This document shows, piece after piece, positions 10,644-19,070 of a stretch of 64,000 nucleotides of DNA. Position numbers and translations under genes: made by a program. The number at the start of each line of letters is the position of its first letter. Within the stretch, counting starts at the first letter, position 1. The stretch spans positions 797,001 to 861,000 of the forward strand of contig NZ_CP073653.1 of the NCBI RefSeq assembly GCF_018223745.1. The letters are read 5' to 3'. The notes beneath the pieces are model-generated. The model was given only the letters and a program-made list of their open reading frames with translations, was not told the origin of the DNA and made no database searches. Source of the stretch: Clostridium beijerinckii. Its GTDB lineage: Bacteria; Bacillota; Clostridia; Clostridiales; Clostridiaceae.

Positions 10644-11546
10644 TTAAAAGTAACAATCAAATCCGTTTTTAAGAAATATATTTTTATAATCTAATAAATC
10701 TTCTTCATGAAGTTGTTGCGTATTTTGGAAAGTATATGGTTTGTTCAGAAGTTCGTATTTTTTCTGCCCAAATTGATGAAATGGAAGTAAGTTTACTTTC
10801 TTAGCATTAACGGACTCAAGTAATTTACAAAATTCTTTAGCATCTTCTAAACTAGAGTTTATGCTCGGAATGACAGGAATACGAATAATGACATCTTTAC
10901 CGTTATCTATAGCAATTTTCAAATTTTTGATAATTAAATCATTATAAACATTTGTTACTTTAAAATGCTTTTCTCTATCATAGTGTTTTATATCAAATAA
11001 TAATAAATCTACATCTTGTATAAACTTTGAGAATGTTTTATTTGAAGCATATCCAGTGGTTTCAATGGTTGTGTGTATGTTTCTATTCTTCAATAGTTTT
11101 AATAATTCTGATGCAAACTCATGCTGCATTAATACTTCACCACCAGATAAAGTAACGCCACCATTTGATTCTTCATAAAACATTTCATCTTTCATAACTT
11201 CATTCATAACATGAGAAAGGGTTAAAAATTCACCTTCTGCTGAAAGAGCTTTATGAGGACAGGAATTTTTACAAGCAAAACAAGAAATACAGTTGTTAGA
11301 ATCAATTTTTATATGATTATCATTTAAGGAAATAGCATTATTTTGACAAACGTCTATACAATGAAGACATTGTGTGCACTTAGTTTTATCACATATGATT
11401 TGTATCTTACTATCTTGAGATTCTGGATTTGAACACCATAGGCAACTTAAGGGACAGCCCTTGAAAAAAACTACAGTTCTGATTCCAGGACCATCGTGTA
11501 TGCTGTATTTTTGAATATTGAAAATGCAAGCTTTTATATCGTTCAT
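10644..11546 (-). CDS. Glycyl-radical-enzyme activating protein (radical SAM)
   Basis: A 300-residue radical SAM activase that installs the glycyl radical on a partner enzyme, almost certainly the one encoded at 14070-16475. Seen: the CxxxCxxC cluster motif GCPLSCLWC (Cys31, 35, 38) within SIHDGPGIRTVVFFKG, and a two-cluster ferredoxin insert (KCTQCLHCIDVC and CISCFACKNSC, about 54-100). GGEVLMQ follows around residue 140. The ferredoxin insert is typical of activases for the dehydratase/lyase branch rather than classical PFL activase. The start is the ATG at 11546, preceded by GGGGGTG; an upstream in-frame TTG is ignored. It is divergent from the DeoR regulator gene. Confidence 0.92.
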   Translation of the reverse strand: MNDIKACIFNIQKYSIHDGPGIRTVVFFKGCPLSCLWCSNPESQDSKIQIICDKTKCTQCLHCIDVCQNNAISLNDNHIKIDSNNCISCFACKNSCPHKALSAEGEFLTLSHVMNEVMKDEMFYEESNGGVTLSGGEVLMQHEFASELLKLLKNRNIHTTIETTGYASNKTFSKFIQDVDLLLFDIKHYDREKHFKVTNVYNDLIIKNLKIAIDNGKDVIIRIPVIPSINSSLEDAKEFCKLLESVNAKKVNLLPFHQFGQKKYELLNKPYTFQNTQQLHEEDLLDYKNIFLKNGFDCYF

Positions 11547-11870
11547 AAAAACACCCCCATATAATAAAAGCAAGATTAGTATTATGATTGAACCGTAATA
11601 ATTTAAATTTCAATTGATGATTCAATGTTAACATGAAAAAATATAAGTGTAAATAAAAAAGTTTCATTTAAAATAAAAGTGAATTTCATAAGAATAATAA
11701 TTTGATGTTTAATATTATTTGAAGTAGTATATAATCAATAATAAGCAGAATTGCTTTTATTCGAAATATAAATAGTTCATTTTGTAAGTAGTTTATGATA
11801 TAATTACCATTGGATTTAGGTATGCCGACTAGTTAGTTTTCGAATCTACCTAAGAGAAGGAGGAGTTTCT
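11547..11870. promoter_or_regulatory. Divergent intergenic region between activase and DeoR regulator
   Basis: This 324-bp AT-rich stretch must hold promoters for both directions. TTTCATTTAAAATAAAAGTGAA at about 11662-11686 resembles the TTTC(A/G)AATGAAA palindromes before the glycyl radical enzyme gene. This suggests the DeoR protein binds both sites. No terminator or RNA gene was seen. Confidence 0.45.
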
Positions 11871-12623
11871 ATGATAAATAGGTATACAAAGCTTCTTGAA
11901 ATTGTAAATGAAAACAAGCGTATAGAAGTCAGTAAATTATCAGAGCTTTTAAATGTATCTCAAGTGACTATACGTAAAGATCTTGGTGCATTAGAAGAAA
12001 AAGGATTATTGAAGCGTGAACATGGGTATGCTGTTATGACTTCAAGTGATGATATCAATAGCAGATTAGCTTTTAATTATGATATAAAAAGAAAAATAGC
12101 ACAATTGGCAAGTAAACTTGTAAATGATGGTGAAACAGTTATGATTGAATCGGGCTCATCTTGTGCCTTACTTGCAGAAGAACTCGCATATAATAAAAAG
12201 GATATAACAGTAATAACTAATTCTACATTTATTGCAAACTATATTAGAGAAGGAAATGCGAAAGTAGTGTTGCTTGGAGGAGATTATCAGCCGGAATCTC
12301 AGGTATCAGTGGGCCCTCTAACAAGAAAGTGCGTTAAAGATTTTTTTGTAGATAAATTGTTTATCGGAACTGATGGTTATAATTCTAAAATAGGGTTTAC
12401 AGGAAAAAACTTAATGCGTACAGAAACGGTAAAAGCCATGGCTGAAAGTTCTAATAAAATTATAATATTAACAGAATCATCAAAGTTTTCTGAGCGTGGA
12501 GTGGTATCTCAATTTAAAGCAGAAGAGATAAGCTATTTATTTACAGATACTAATATTCCTGAAGATGTTTTAGAAAGTTTAAAGAAAGAAAAAGTGGATG
12601 TTCAAATGGTAAGTGTAGAATAA
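11871..12623 (+). CDS. DeoR-family transcriptional regulator
   Basis: A 250-residue repressor of the DeoR/GlpR sugar-metabolism family. An N-terminal winged HTH (about 6-60; KLSELLNVSQVTIRKDLGALEEKGLL) is followed by a sugar-phosphate-sensing domain (about 75-235) with the DeoR signatures GETVMIESGSS, ITNSTFIANYI and LFIGTDGYNSK. AAGGAGGAG precedes the ATG. It sits between the activase (divergent) and glycyl radical enzyme genes and probably controls them in response to a phosphorylated sugar or polyol. Confidence 0.92.
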   Translation: MINRYTKLLEIVNENKRIEVSKLSELLNVSQVTIRKDLGALEEKGLLKREHGYAVMTSSDDINSRLAFNYDIKRKIAQLASKLVNDGETVMIESGSSCALLAEELAYNKKDITVITNSTFIANYIREGNAKVVLLGGDYQPESQVSVGPLTRKCVKDFFVDKLFIGTDGYNSKIGFTGKNLMRTETVKAMAESSNKIIILTESSKFSERGVVSQFKAEEISYLFTDTNIPEDVLESLKKEKVDVQMVSVE

Positions 12624-12646
12624 GATAAACCAATTGAGATTTAAAG

Positions 12647-12866
12647 CTATGCGATAACTTGCCGAAAGAGAAGGAGCTCTGTTACTCGGTTGCTAAAAAA
12701 GTAATTGTGGATTTCTACCAGTAAAGGTTGCACCCATCCCTGCATGATCCCGAGCCAGCTCGTGACAGGCAAGGTTGGAACAACTTTTACTGAAGAAATG
12801 CCTACAATCATTTTTTCGATGCAACGCTACGCAAAAGAGCACCTTCTCTTTCTTGTATGGCATATA
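12647..12866. repeat. Long imperfect palindrome A (about 220 bp)
   Basis: Two arms of about 105 bases pair with roughly 70% match, sharing GAAAGAGAAGG.GCTCT, GTTGC, AAAAAA, ATTGT and TTTCTNCAGTAAARGTTG. The centre is around 12755. Short ORFs on both strands here are by-products of the symmetry, not genes. A 23-mer found near palindrome B (28469-28657) also occurs about 95 bp downstream, at 12958-12980. The rest of the 12624-13001 gap shows nothing else. Confidence 0.7.
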
Positions 12867-13001
12867 TTTAAAATTATAAATAATTTGGAAAAATAAGTCA
12901 GACATCAAAAGGCTTTTTAATAAGGCTTGTAACTATTTTTAGACATAAATGACCTACAAAATATTTGTGATTTCGGTAAGTCACCATGTAAGTTTTAGTT
13001 A

Positions 13002-13481
13002 TCACATTTTATTATTGTAGTATTTAAATGCTATTACATAAGCAATTAAAAAAATGCAAGGTATAAATAAAAGAACTTGAGCTAGTAGTGGATCAAAAAG
13101 ACCTCCGATTAATGCAGTTGCGTATGACACTATAAGCATTACAATGGCTGCTAATTTAAATGATTTATTTCCAATTTCATGAATTCTTTCATCTGTATTA
13201 TTTAGACGGCTTTTCTTCAGCTTTATTTCATCATTGAGCAAAAGCCTATTTTTAATCCATAGGATTGAGCTTATTATAATAAGGTCTATACCTGCAGCAG
13301 AGAATACTTCATGGATATTTTCACTAGCAGAGGTTTTCATATAAAGTTCTGCACCAAAACCAACTGCTACTGTAATGATTCCGATAATCAAAAGTACAAC
13401 AATAATCTTCATGCGATATTTTATAACATTTTTATATTCTTCATTAGTTTTGGCTGTATTACCAGCTAAAATTCCTTTCAT
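13002..13481 (-). CDS. Small membrane protein paired with an XRE regulator
   Basis: A 159-residue protein of unknown function with four likely membrane helices: about 28-50 (IIVVLLIIGIITVAVGF), 62-78 (AAGIDLIIISSILWI), 110-128 (AAIVMLIVSYATALIGG) and 135-153 (VLLFIPCIFLIAYVIAF). Its ATG overlaps the stop of the upstream HTH gene by 4 bp, so the two are translationally coupled. Small XRE regulator plus integral membrane protein is a common Firmicutes pair, often linked to stress or peptide sensing. No function is assigned. Confidence 0.8.
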   Translation of the reverse strand: MKGILAGNTAKTNEEYKNVIKYRMKIIVVLLIIGIITVAVGFGAELYMKTSASENIHEVFSAAGIDLIIISSILWIKNRLLLNDEIKLKKSRLNNTDERIHEIGNKSFKLAAIVMLIVSYATALIGGLFDPLLAQVLLFIPCIFLIAYVIAFKYYNNKM

Positions 13482-13687
13482 AAATTCTCATCCTCCTTAT
13501 CAAAAATAAATATCTCTTCAATAGAAATCTCAAAAAATTGTGCAATTTTGTGTGCCAGTATTAAGGAAGCATTATATCTTCCGTTTTCAAGTGATATAAT
13601 TGTCTGTCTTGTTACATTTACTGCATCTGCAAGCTCACCTTGAGTTATCTTCTTTTCTTTTCGTAACTCTTGTATTCTAGTCTGCAA
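13478..13687 (-). CDS. Small XRE-family HTH transcriptional regulator
   Basis: A compact Cro/CI-type DNA-binding protein of about 69 residues, nearly all HTH: IQELRKEKKITQGELADAV then TRQTIISLENGRYNASL, as in the YozG-like subfamily, with an acidic tail. The start is taken as TTG at 13687 (LQTRIQELRKEK), about 10 bp after GAAAGG. A TTG at 13705 would add six residues but sits on the ribosome binding site. It is the first gene of a two-gene operon with the membrane protein and probably autoregulates through direct repeats in its promoter. Confidence 0.88.
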   Translation of the reverse strand: MQTRIQELRKEKKITQGELADAVNVTRQTIISLENGRYNASLILAHKIAQFFEISIEEIFIFDKEDENL

Positions 13688-13708
13688 CTTATCACTACCT
13701 TTCAAATA

Positions 13709-13759
13709 GTATAGTATGCTTTACAATTAAAGTATAGTACGCTTTACATCAAATGTCAA
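13709..13759 (-). promoter_or_regulatory. Promoter and operator repeats of the XRE/membrane-protein operon
   Basis: On the minus strand: TTGACA (13754-13759), a 17-bp spacer and TATACT (13731-13736), a near-consensus promoter. Two 16-bp direct repeats GTAAAGC(G/A)TACTATAC (13732-13747 and 13709-13724, period 23 bp) overlap the -10 and the start region. This is an ideal position for autorepression by the small HTH protein. Confidence 0.75.
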
Positions 13760-13934
13760 GTGAACTATACATCTGGTTTGAATTATAAATAATGAATTGT
13801 GTGCTAGATTTACTTAGAATATCATAGTTGTTTATGTAACGACTTAAACTCAAAACACTTAGTTAGAGAGCATCTAAGAGAAAGTATTTAATAAGATTAT
13901 TATTTATATAAAGATTCAAGTATAAAATAGATAC

Positions 13935-14020
13935 TTTCGAATGAAATATTATCGTTGACAAAATGCAATCGAAGTATATAATTTAATTATGAAAGAAAAT
14001 AAAAATAGTTTCAAATGAAA
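13935..14020 (+). promoter_or_regulatory. Promoter and twin operators of the glycyl radical enzyme gene
   Basis: TTGACA (13955-13960), a 16-bp spacer and TATAAT (13977-13982) are flanked by two near-identical palindromic boxes, TTTCGAATGAAA (13935-13946) and TTTCAAATGAAA (14009-14020). A related half-box lies upstream of the activase. The DeoR protein encoded between them is the likely binder. The rest of 13706-14069 holds only this and the divergent promoter. Confidence 0.65.
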
Positions 14021-14069
14021 GTGAAAAAGTTTATTATAATATGAAATTGATAATGAGGGGAGAATATTT

Positions 14070-16475
14070 ATGAATCATTTTGGAGAATTAACTGATAGAA
14101 TGCATAATTTTAGAGAAGAATTATTAAATGCAAAATCTATGGTTAGTGTAGAAAGAGCTAGACTTACTACGGAAAGTTACAAAGAACACGCTGATAAGCC
14201 AATGGTATTACGTAGAGCGTTATGTTTAGAAAATATACTGAAAAATATGACTATATTTATTGAAGATAACTCAATAATTGCAGGAAATCAAGCGGAATCA
14301 AATCGCTCAGCTCCTATTTTTCCTGAATATGCAATGGATTGGGTTATAGATGAACTTGATGAATTTGAAAAACGTGCAGGTGATATATTTTATATTACTG
14401 AAGAAAGTAAGGATGTTTTAAGAGAAATAGCACCTTTTTGGGAGCATAAAACTTTAAAAGACAGAGGTCTTGCAGGGATGCCTGCTGAAAGTAGAATTTT
14501 TTATGATCTAGGGATTATAAAAGCAGAGGGTAATATTACTTCTGGGGATGCTCATATAGCGGTAAATTATGAAACTGTATTAAAACTTGGGTTAATTAAT
14601 TATAAAGAGCGAACAGAAAAGAAATTAAAGGAACTAGACCTTACAGACCATAGGAATCTAAATAAGTCTTATTTTTATAGAGCAATTTTAATTGTACTTG
14701 ATGCAGTAGCAGCTTTTGCAAAACGTTATGCAGATTTAGCATTAGAATTAGCTGAAAAAGAATCTGATGTAAATAGAAAAGAAGAATTACTTGAAATGTC
14801 AAGAATATTAAATAAAGTTCCATATTATCCAGCAGAAACTTTCCATGAAGCAGTTCAATCTTTGTGGATAATTCACTTAGTTTTGCAAATTGAATCAAAC
14901 GGACATTCACTTTCATATGGAAGAATGGATCAATACTTAAATCCTTTCTATGAAAAAGATTTAAAACTTGGGAAGATTACTGAAGATAGTGCTACTGAAT
15001 TATTAACAAATTTATGGCTTAAGACATTTACAATAAATAAAATAAGAAGCTGGTCACATACACGTTTTAGCGCAGGTAGTCCACTATATCAAAATGTTAC
15101 GGTTGGTGGCCAGACTGTAGATAAAAAAGATGCAGTAAATCCATTAAGCTACTTAATTCTAAAGAGTGTTGCTCAGACAAAATTACCACAACCTAACTTA
15201 ACAGTACGTTATTATAGAGGGTTATCTAATGATTTTATGAAAGAATGCATAGAAGTAGTAAGATTAGGATTCGGAATGCCAGCCTTTAATAGTGATGAAG
15301 TTATTATTCCATCATTCATAGAAAAAGGTGTAGATGAAAAAGATGCCTATAACTATAGTGCAATTGGATGTGTTGAAGTAGCGGTTCCGGGTAAATGGGG
15401 TTATAGATGTACTGGAATGAGCTTTTTAAATTTCCCTAAATCATTATTAATAGCTTTAAATGATGGAATTGATCCCGAGTCAGGAACTAAGCTTTGCGAG
15501 GGTGTAGGTCACTTTAAGGATATGACAACCTTTGATGAGGTTATGAAAGCCTGGGATAAGATAATTCGTGAATTTACAAGACATAGTGTAATAATAGATA
15601 GTTGTGCAGACTTAGCAATAGAAGAAGTTACAGCAGATGTATTATGCTCAGCTTTAACTGATGATTGCATTGAAAGAGGTTTAAACTTAAAAGAAGGTGG
15701 AGCCGTATATGACTTTATTAGTGATCTTCAAGTAGGTATCGCTAACCTTGGAGATTCTCTTGCAGCAATTAAAAAATGTGTATTTGAAGATAAGAGTTTT
15801 ACACCAGCACAAGTTTGGGATGCATTGCTTAATAATTTTGAAGGAGAAGATGGTAAAAGAATTCAAGATATATTACTTAATGATGCTCCTAAGTATGGAA
15901 ATGACGATGATTATATAGATTTATTATTAAGAGAAGCTTATGAAATCTATATTGATGAGATAAAGAAATACAAAAATACTAGATATGGTAGAGGACCAAT
16001 TGGAGGATGCTATTATGCTGGAACTTCTTCAATTTCAGCTAATGTACCACAAGGAGCAGGAACTTTGGCAACTCCAGATGGAAGAAAGGCTGGAGAGCCT
16101 TTAGCTGAAGGGTGTTCACCATCTCATGCAATGGATAAAAATGGTCCTACAGCAGTATTTAAATCAGTTTCAAAATTACCAACACACGATATTACTGGTG
16201 GAGTATTATTAAATCAAAAGGTAACACCACAAATGTTATCTAAGGAAAGTGATAGAGAAAAGTTAATTTTATTAATTAGAACTTTCTTTAATCGTTTAGA
16301 AGGTTTTCATGTACAATACAATGTAGTATCAAGAGATACTTTACTTGATGCGCAAAAACATCCAGAAGATCATAGAGACCTAATTGTTAGAGTAGCAGGA
16401 TATAGTGCTTTCTTTAATGTATTATCGAAACAAACTCAAGATGATATAATTGAAAGAACAGAACAAGTTTTATAG
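14070..16475 (+). CDS. Glycyl radical enzyme (PFL/glycerol-dehydratase-like, YbiW/PflD branch)
   Basis: An 801-residue glycyl radical enzyme. The thiyl-radical Cys434 and neighbouring Glu436 sit in AIGCVEVAVPGKWGYRCTGM; the C-terminal glycyl-radical site is Gly777 in RVAGYSAFF. The Cys-x-Glu pattern (GCVE) marks the dehydratase/lyase branch rather than pyruvate formate-lyase, which has paired cysteines. The GKWGYR context recalls E. coli YbiW/PflD-type enzymes, which I recall being reported to act on anhydrohexitol 6-phosphates. That specificity here is only a suggestion. The ATG follows GAGGGGAGA. The matching activase is encoded at 10644-11546 and a DeoR regulator lies between. No microcompartment genes are nearby. 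Confidence 0.92.
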   Translation: MNHFGELTDRMHNFREELLNAKSMVSVERARLTTESYKEHADKPMVLRRALCLENILKNMTIFIEDNSIIAGNQAESNRSAPIFPEYAMDWVIDELDEFEKRAGDIFYITEESKDVLREIAPFWEHKTLKDRGLAGMPAESRIFYDLGIIKAEGNITSGDAHIAVNYETVLKLGLINYKERTEKKLKELDLTDHRNLNKSYFYRAILIVLDAVAAFAKRYADLALELAEKESDVNRKEELLEMSRILNKVPYYPAETFHEAVQSLWIIHLVLQIESNGHSLSYGRMDQYLNPFYEKDLKLGKITEDSATELLTNLWLKTFTINKIRSWSHTRFSAGSPLYQNVTVGGQTVDKKDAVNPLSYLILKSVAQTKLPQPNLTVRYYRGLSNDFMKECIEVVRLGFGMPAFNSDEVIIPSFIEKGVDEKDAYNYSAIGCVEVAVPGKWGYRCTGMSFLNFPKSLLIALNDGIDPESGTKLCEGVGHFKDMTTFDEVMKAWDKIIREFTRHSVIIDSCADLAIEEVTADVLCSALTDDCIERGLNLKEGGAVYDFISDLQVGIANLGDSLAAIKKCVFEDKSFTPAQVWDALLNNFEGEDGKRIQDILLNDAPKYGNDDDYIDLLLREAYEIYIDEIKKYKNTRYGRGPIGGCYYAGTSSISANVPQGAGTLATPDGRKAGEPLAEGCSPSHAMDKNGPTAVFKSVSKLPTHDITGGVLLNQKVTPQMLSKESDREKLILLIRTFFNRLEGFHVQYNVVSRDTLLDAQKHPEDHRDLIVRVAGYSAFFNVLSKQTQDDIIERTEQVL

Positions 16476-16525
16476 TAAAATAATTCTCCCCAAGTGAAAT
16501 GTTCATCGATATTATTTATGAAACC

Positions 16526-16580
16526 CACGACCATTTGCATGTGGCTTAAATAGCTGGTTGCAGGTGGTCGTGTTTTTTTG
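16526..16580. terminator. Terminator between glycyl radical enzyme and MarR genes
   Basis: CACGACCA / TGGTCGTG with inner partial pairing is followed by GTTTTTTTG. It begins with the recurrent ATGAAACCCAC motif and probably serves the convergent MarR gene as well. Confidence 0.75.
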
Positions 16581-16632
16581 ATACTGGCGGCTTAATCTTA
16601 TATATTTTGTAAAAGATGAAACAATCTATAAA

Positions 16633-17076
16633 TTAATCAATATCAGAATTAATTTTATTTTTTTCTTCAGAAATCGTATGTAGGATTCTTTTTAGAATAA
16701 TCACTGTTTGTTCTTCTTCTTTCTTAGATAAGTTTTTAGAAAAAATAGCAACTAATTCTAAAAAGGTTGCATCTATTTTAGGTATAACTTTTTTTCCTGC
16801 ATCCGTTAAATATAACCTATAAATACGCTTATCATTTTCATCTTGAATTCTTTTTACATAATCATTTTCTACTAGATTTTTTACTGCTTTTGCAGTGGTT
16901 GATTTACCTACATACAGAAACTCACTTAACTCTTTCTGACTTATACCTTCATTTTTTGAAATCACATATAAAAAATCATGTTGGCCACTTCTAATATTTA
17001 AATCTATAAGCTTTGAATTTATTATGCTTTGAGCATTTCTATAAATTGCTGCATTAAGTTTACTAATGTTTTCCAT
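16633..17076 (-). CDS. MarR-family transcriptional regulator
   Basis: A 147-residue winged-helix repressor with the MarR layout: recognition region EGISQKELSEFLYVGKSTTAKAVKNLVEN, then wing KRIQDENDKRIYRLYLTDAG. It lies downstream of an MFS pump gene on the same strand (about 400 bp gap). The pump's promoter has two ATTAGTT-N8-AACTAAT palindromes, and an ATTAGTT half-site plus AGTTTC-N9-GAAACT lies upstream of this gene at 17096-17119. It therefore probably represses both. Ligand unknown. Confidence 0.9.
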   Translation of the reverse strand: MENISKLNAAIYRNAQSIINSKLIDLNIRSGQHDFLYVISKNEGISQKELSEFLYVGKSTTAKAVKNLVENDYVKRIQDENDKRIYRLYLTDAGKKVIPKIDATFLELVAIFSKNLSKKEEEQTVIILKRILHTISEEKNKINSDID

Positions 17077-17380
17077 AGTTACTTATCTCCTTTAGATTAG
17101 TTTCCTATAAAGTGAAACTTTTCAGGTGGAGTTTTAACTCCAGCTGAATTTAGTTGAACCTATAACCTCAAGGGTCACAATGTACCCTCAAGGGGCACAT
17201 TGTCCAGAAGCGTGCAGCCGTTATCTCCCGCTTAAAGAAAAGGGAGTGCTACGGATGCTAGCTATCGGATAAAACCATCTTAAATTATATATATAAATAA
17301 TTATAGTTTCAATGATTTACTAGGATATATATTTTTTGAAATTATGAATTGGTATTTTAAAATATAGATTATATTATTTG
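17077..17380. repeat. Dispersed repeat unit (17106-17164) plus structured GC-richer segment (17165-17275)
   Basis: Bases 17106-17164 (TATAAAGTGAAACTTTTCAG ... TGAATTTAGTTGAAC) recur with few changes at 27325-27384. Next comes a segment richer in GC than its surroundings. It has nested complementary stretches: ACAATGT/ACATTGT, then GC..CCGT..TCTCCC / GGGAG..ACGG..GC around a short loop near 17245, ending TAGCTATCGGATAAAACC. No ORF fits. It looks like a folded RNA or a dispersed palindromic element. Confidence 0.55.
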
Positions 17381-17417
17381 GAAAAAGAAAACTCTGCCAT
17401 TGATAAAACGCAGAGCT
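17381..17417 (-). terminator. Terminator of the MFS gene (minus strand)
   Basis: On the minus strand CTCTGC / GCAGAG pairs around an 11-12-nt loop and is followed by TTTTCTTTTT. Confidence 0.75.
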
Positions 17418-17482
17418 AACTTTGTATGTGATTAATATACGTTTTGAGAATTTGTGTTACGTACTAATCCTAAGGTAAAATA

Positions 17483-18661
17483 CTACTTTTTTACTTGTAA
17501 TTGAGGTTTTCTCTTTCTGCCAATAATGAAATAAAGAATAAATGCTATAATAGCAGCCCCACTTGCCCACAGATACATTTGAGCATATCCAACGTTTGAT
17601 GAAACTACTCCTAAAATTACTGCGCCTAATCCTATACCACAATCAAATGCAGTGAAAAATGTAGCATTGGCAGCACCTAGACGTGAAGGTGGAACTCCAA
17701 CCATGGCCATTGTCTGTAAAGTAGATTGAGTTGCACCAAAGCCTATTCCGTAAATAAATGCGGCGATTAAAAACATGCTAATATTTGAAGACTCAGATAA
17801 CAGCAACATAGATATAATTACACATATAAAACCTGGAATAATTGCATAGTCAAAACCTAATTTATCTATTATTTTACCGAATATTGGTCTAGATATAAAT
17901 AAGGATATTGCATAGACTGTAAAGAAAATTCCAATGTTCTCTATGCCTTTTTGTGAAGCATAAAGAGGTAAGAAACTGGTTAATGCACCATAAGTTATTG
18001 TTACAAAAAATACTATAATAGAAGGATTTATAGATATTTTTTCATACAATGAAGCTTTTATTTTAGTTTGCTCTTTATTTTCAATTTTTTTATATTCTAA
18101 TTTAAAAGCAATAATACCTCCAAGCACGGCTAGTATAGTAGATGTTAAAAATAGAGCTTGAAAGCTATATTTTGATATCACAAATAGTCCAATTGTAGGA
18201 GCTACTGCCATAGCTAAACTACTTGTCAGACTAAAATATCCCATTCCTTCTCCAAAACGATCATTTGGGATATTATCCGAAGCAATTGTATTAGAAGCTG
18301 TACTTACTGCCCCCCAGCCAAAGCCATGGATAAACCGTATCATAATAATTGCACTAATAAATGGAACTATTGAATAAGAAAATACTGATATAATAAAAAT
18401 AAATAATCCAACTAAAAACACCTTTTGTCGGCCTAACTTATCAAGAAGTAATCCAGAGATTGGCCTAATTATTACTGAAGATACTACAAATGCTCCAGTT
18501 ACTAATCCAATGATAGAGTTTGTCCCTCCGAGTTTTTTAGCATAGAGCGGAAGTGTAGGTAATAACATTTGAAATCCAAAAAATATTAATAGGTTTATTA
18601 TGTTTATAATAACGAAGTTTTTTGTCCAAAGAACCTTATCTTTTTGTATATCTTTTTCCAT
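17483..18661 (-). CDS. MFS-family efflux transporter
   Basis: A 392-residue transporter with about twelve membrane helices and the MFS loop 2-3 motif (SGLLLDKLGRQKV), repeated in the second half as FGKIIDKLGFDYA. These are typical of drug/sugar efflux MFS proteins (DHA1-like). The ATG is preceded by AAAGGAGAG. Two perfect palindromes just upstream and a MarR gene downstream indicate inducible efflux of a toxic compound. Confidence 0.9.
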   Translation of the reverse strand: MEKDIQKDKVLWTKNFVIINIINLLIFFGFQMLLPTLPLYAKKLGGTNSIIGLVTGAFVVSSVIIRPISGLLLDKLGRQKVFLVGLFIFIISVFSYSIVPFISAIIMIRFIHGFGWGAVSTASNTIASDNIPNDRFGEGMGYFSLTSSLAMAVAPTIGLFVISKYSFQALFLTSTILAVLGGIIAFKLEYKKIENKEQTKIKASLYEKISINPSIIVFFVTITYGALTSFLPLYASQKGIENIGIFFTVYAISLFISRPIFGKIIDKLGFDYAIIPGFICVIISMLLLSESSNISMFLIAAFIYGIGFGATQSTLQTMAMVGVPPSRLGAANATFFTAFDCGIGLGAVILGVVSSNVGYAQMYLWASGAAIIAFILYFIIGRKRKPQLQVKK

Positions 18662-18681
18662 AAATGTTCTCTCCTTTGAAT

Positions 18682-18741
18682 ATTAGTTTCCTTTGCAACT
18701 AATATAACAATAACATAAATTAGTTTCTTGTGCAACTAATT
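18682..18741 (-). promoter_or_regulatory. Twin MarR-type operators before the MFS gene
   Basis: Two inverted repeats, ATTAGTT-N8-AACTAAT (18682-18703) and AATTAGTT-N8-AACTAATT (18718-18741), share half-sites and spacer length and lie 37 bp apart centre to centre. The nearer one lies about 20 bp from the start codon. The rest of the 18662-19070 gap is AT-rich with a small GTGGA/TCCAC hairpin near 18935 and no gene. Confidence 0.75.
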
Positions 18742-19070
18742 TGATTGATGAATTCAATAAAATTTTTACTCATAACTAATGAGATTTAAGTTGATATTTA
18801 AATAGTACCAAAAAGTGGGGATAAGGAATTTAAGTTGTAATTAATAGGAATTTATATGCAAATAATGTTAAAATATAATAATAAAGAGTATAATAGTTTT
18901 ATTAATAATTCAATTACTCTTTACATAATTGAGTGGAGAATCCACTAAAATTCATATAAAAATTTTAAATTATTTAGACATAAATATTTCTTAACATAAA
19001 ACTATGGTGTAAAGTAACAAGAAAATATTAAGTGAAATTAAAAAGTTTACTTAATAAAGAAGGGAGCTAA

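Noticed and set aside
12693..12908. Overlapping ORFs on both strands of about 63-71 codons
   Set aside because: They lie inside palindrome A, have no ribosome binding site, and exist on both strands because of the inverted symmetry.
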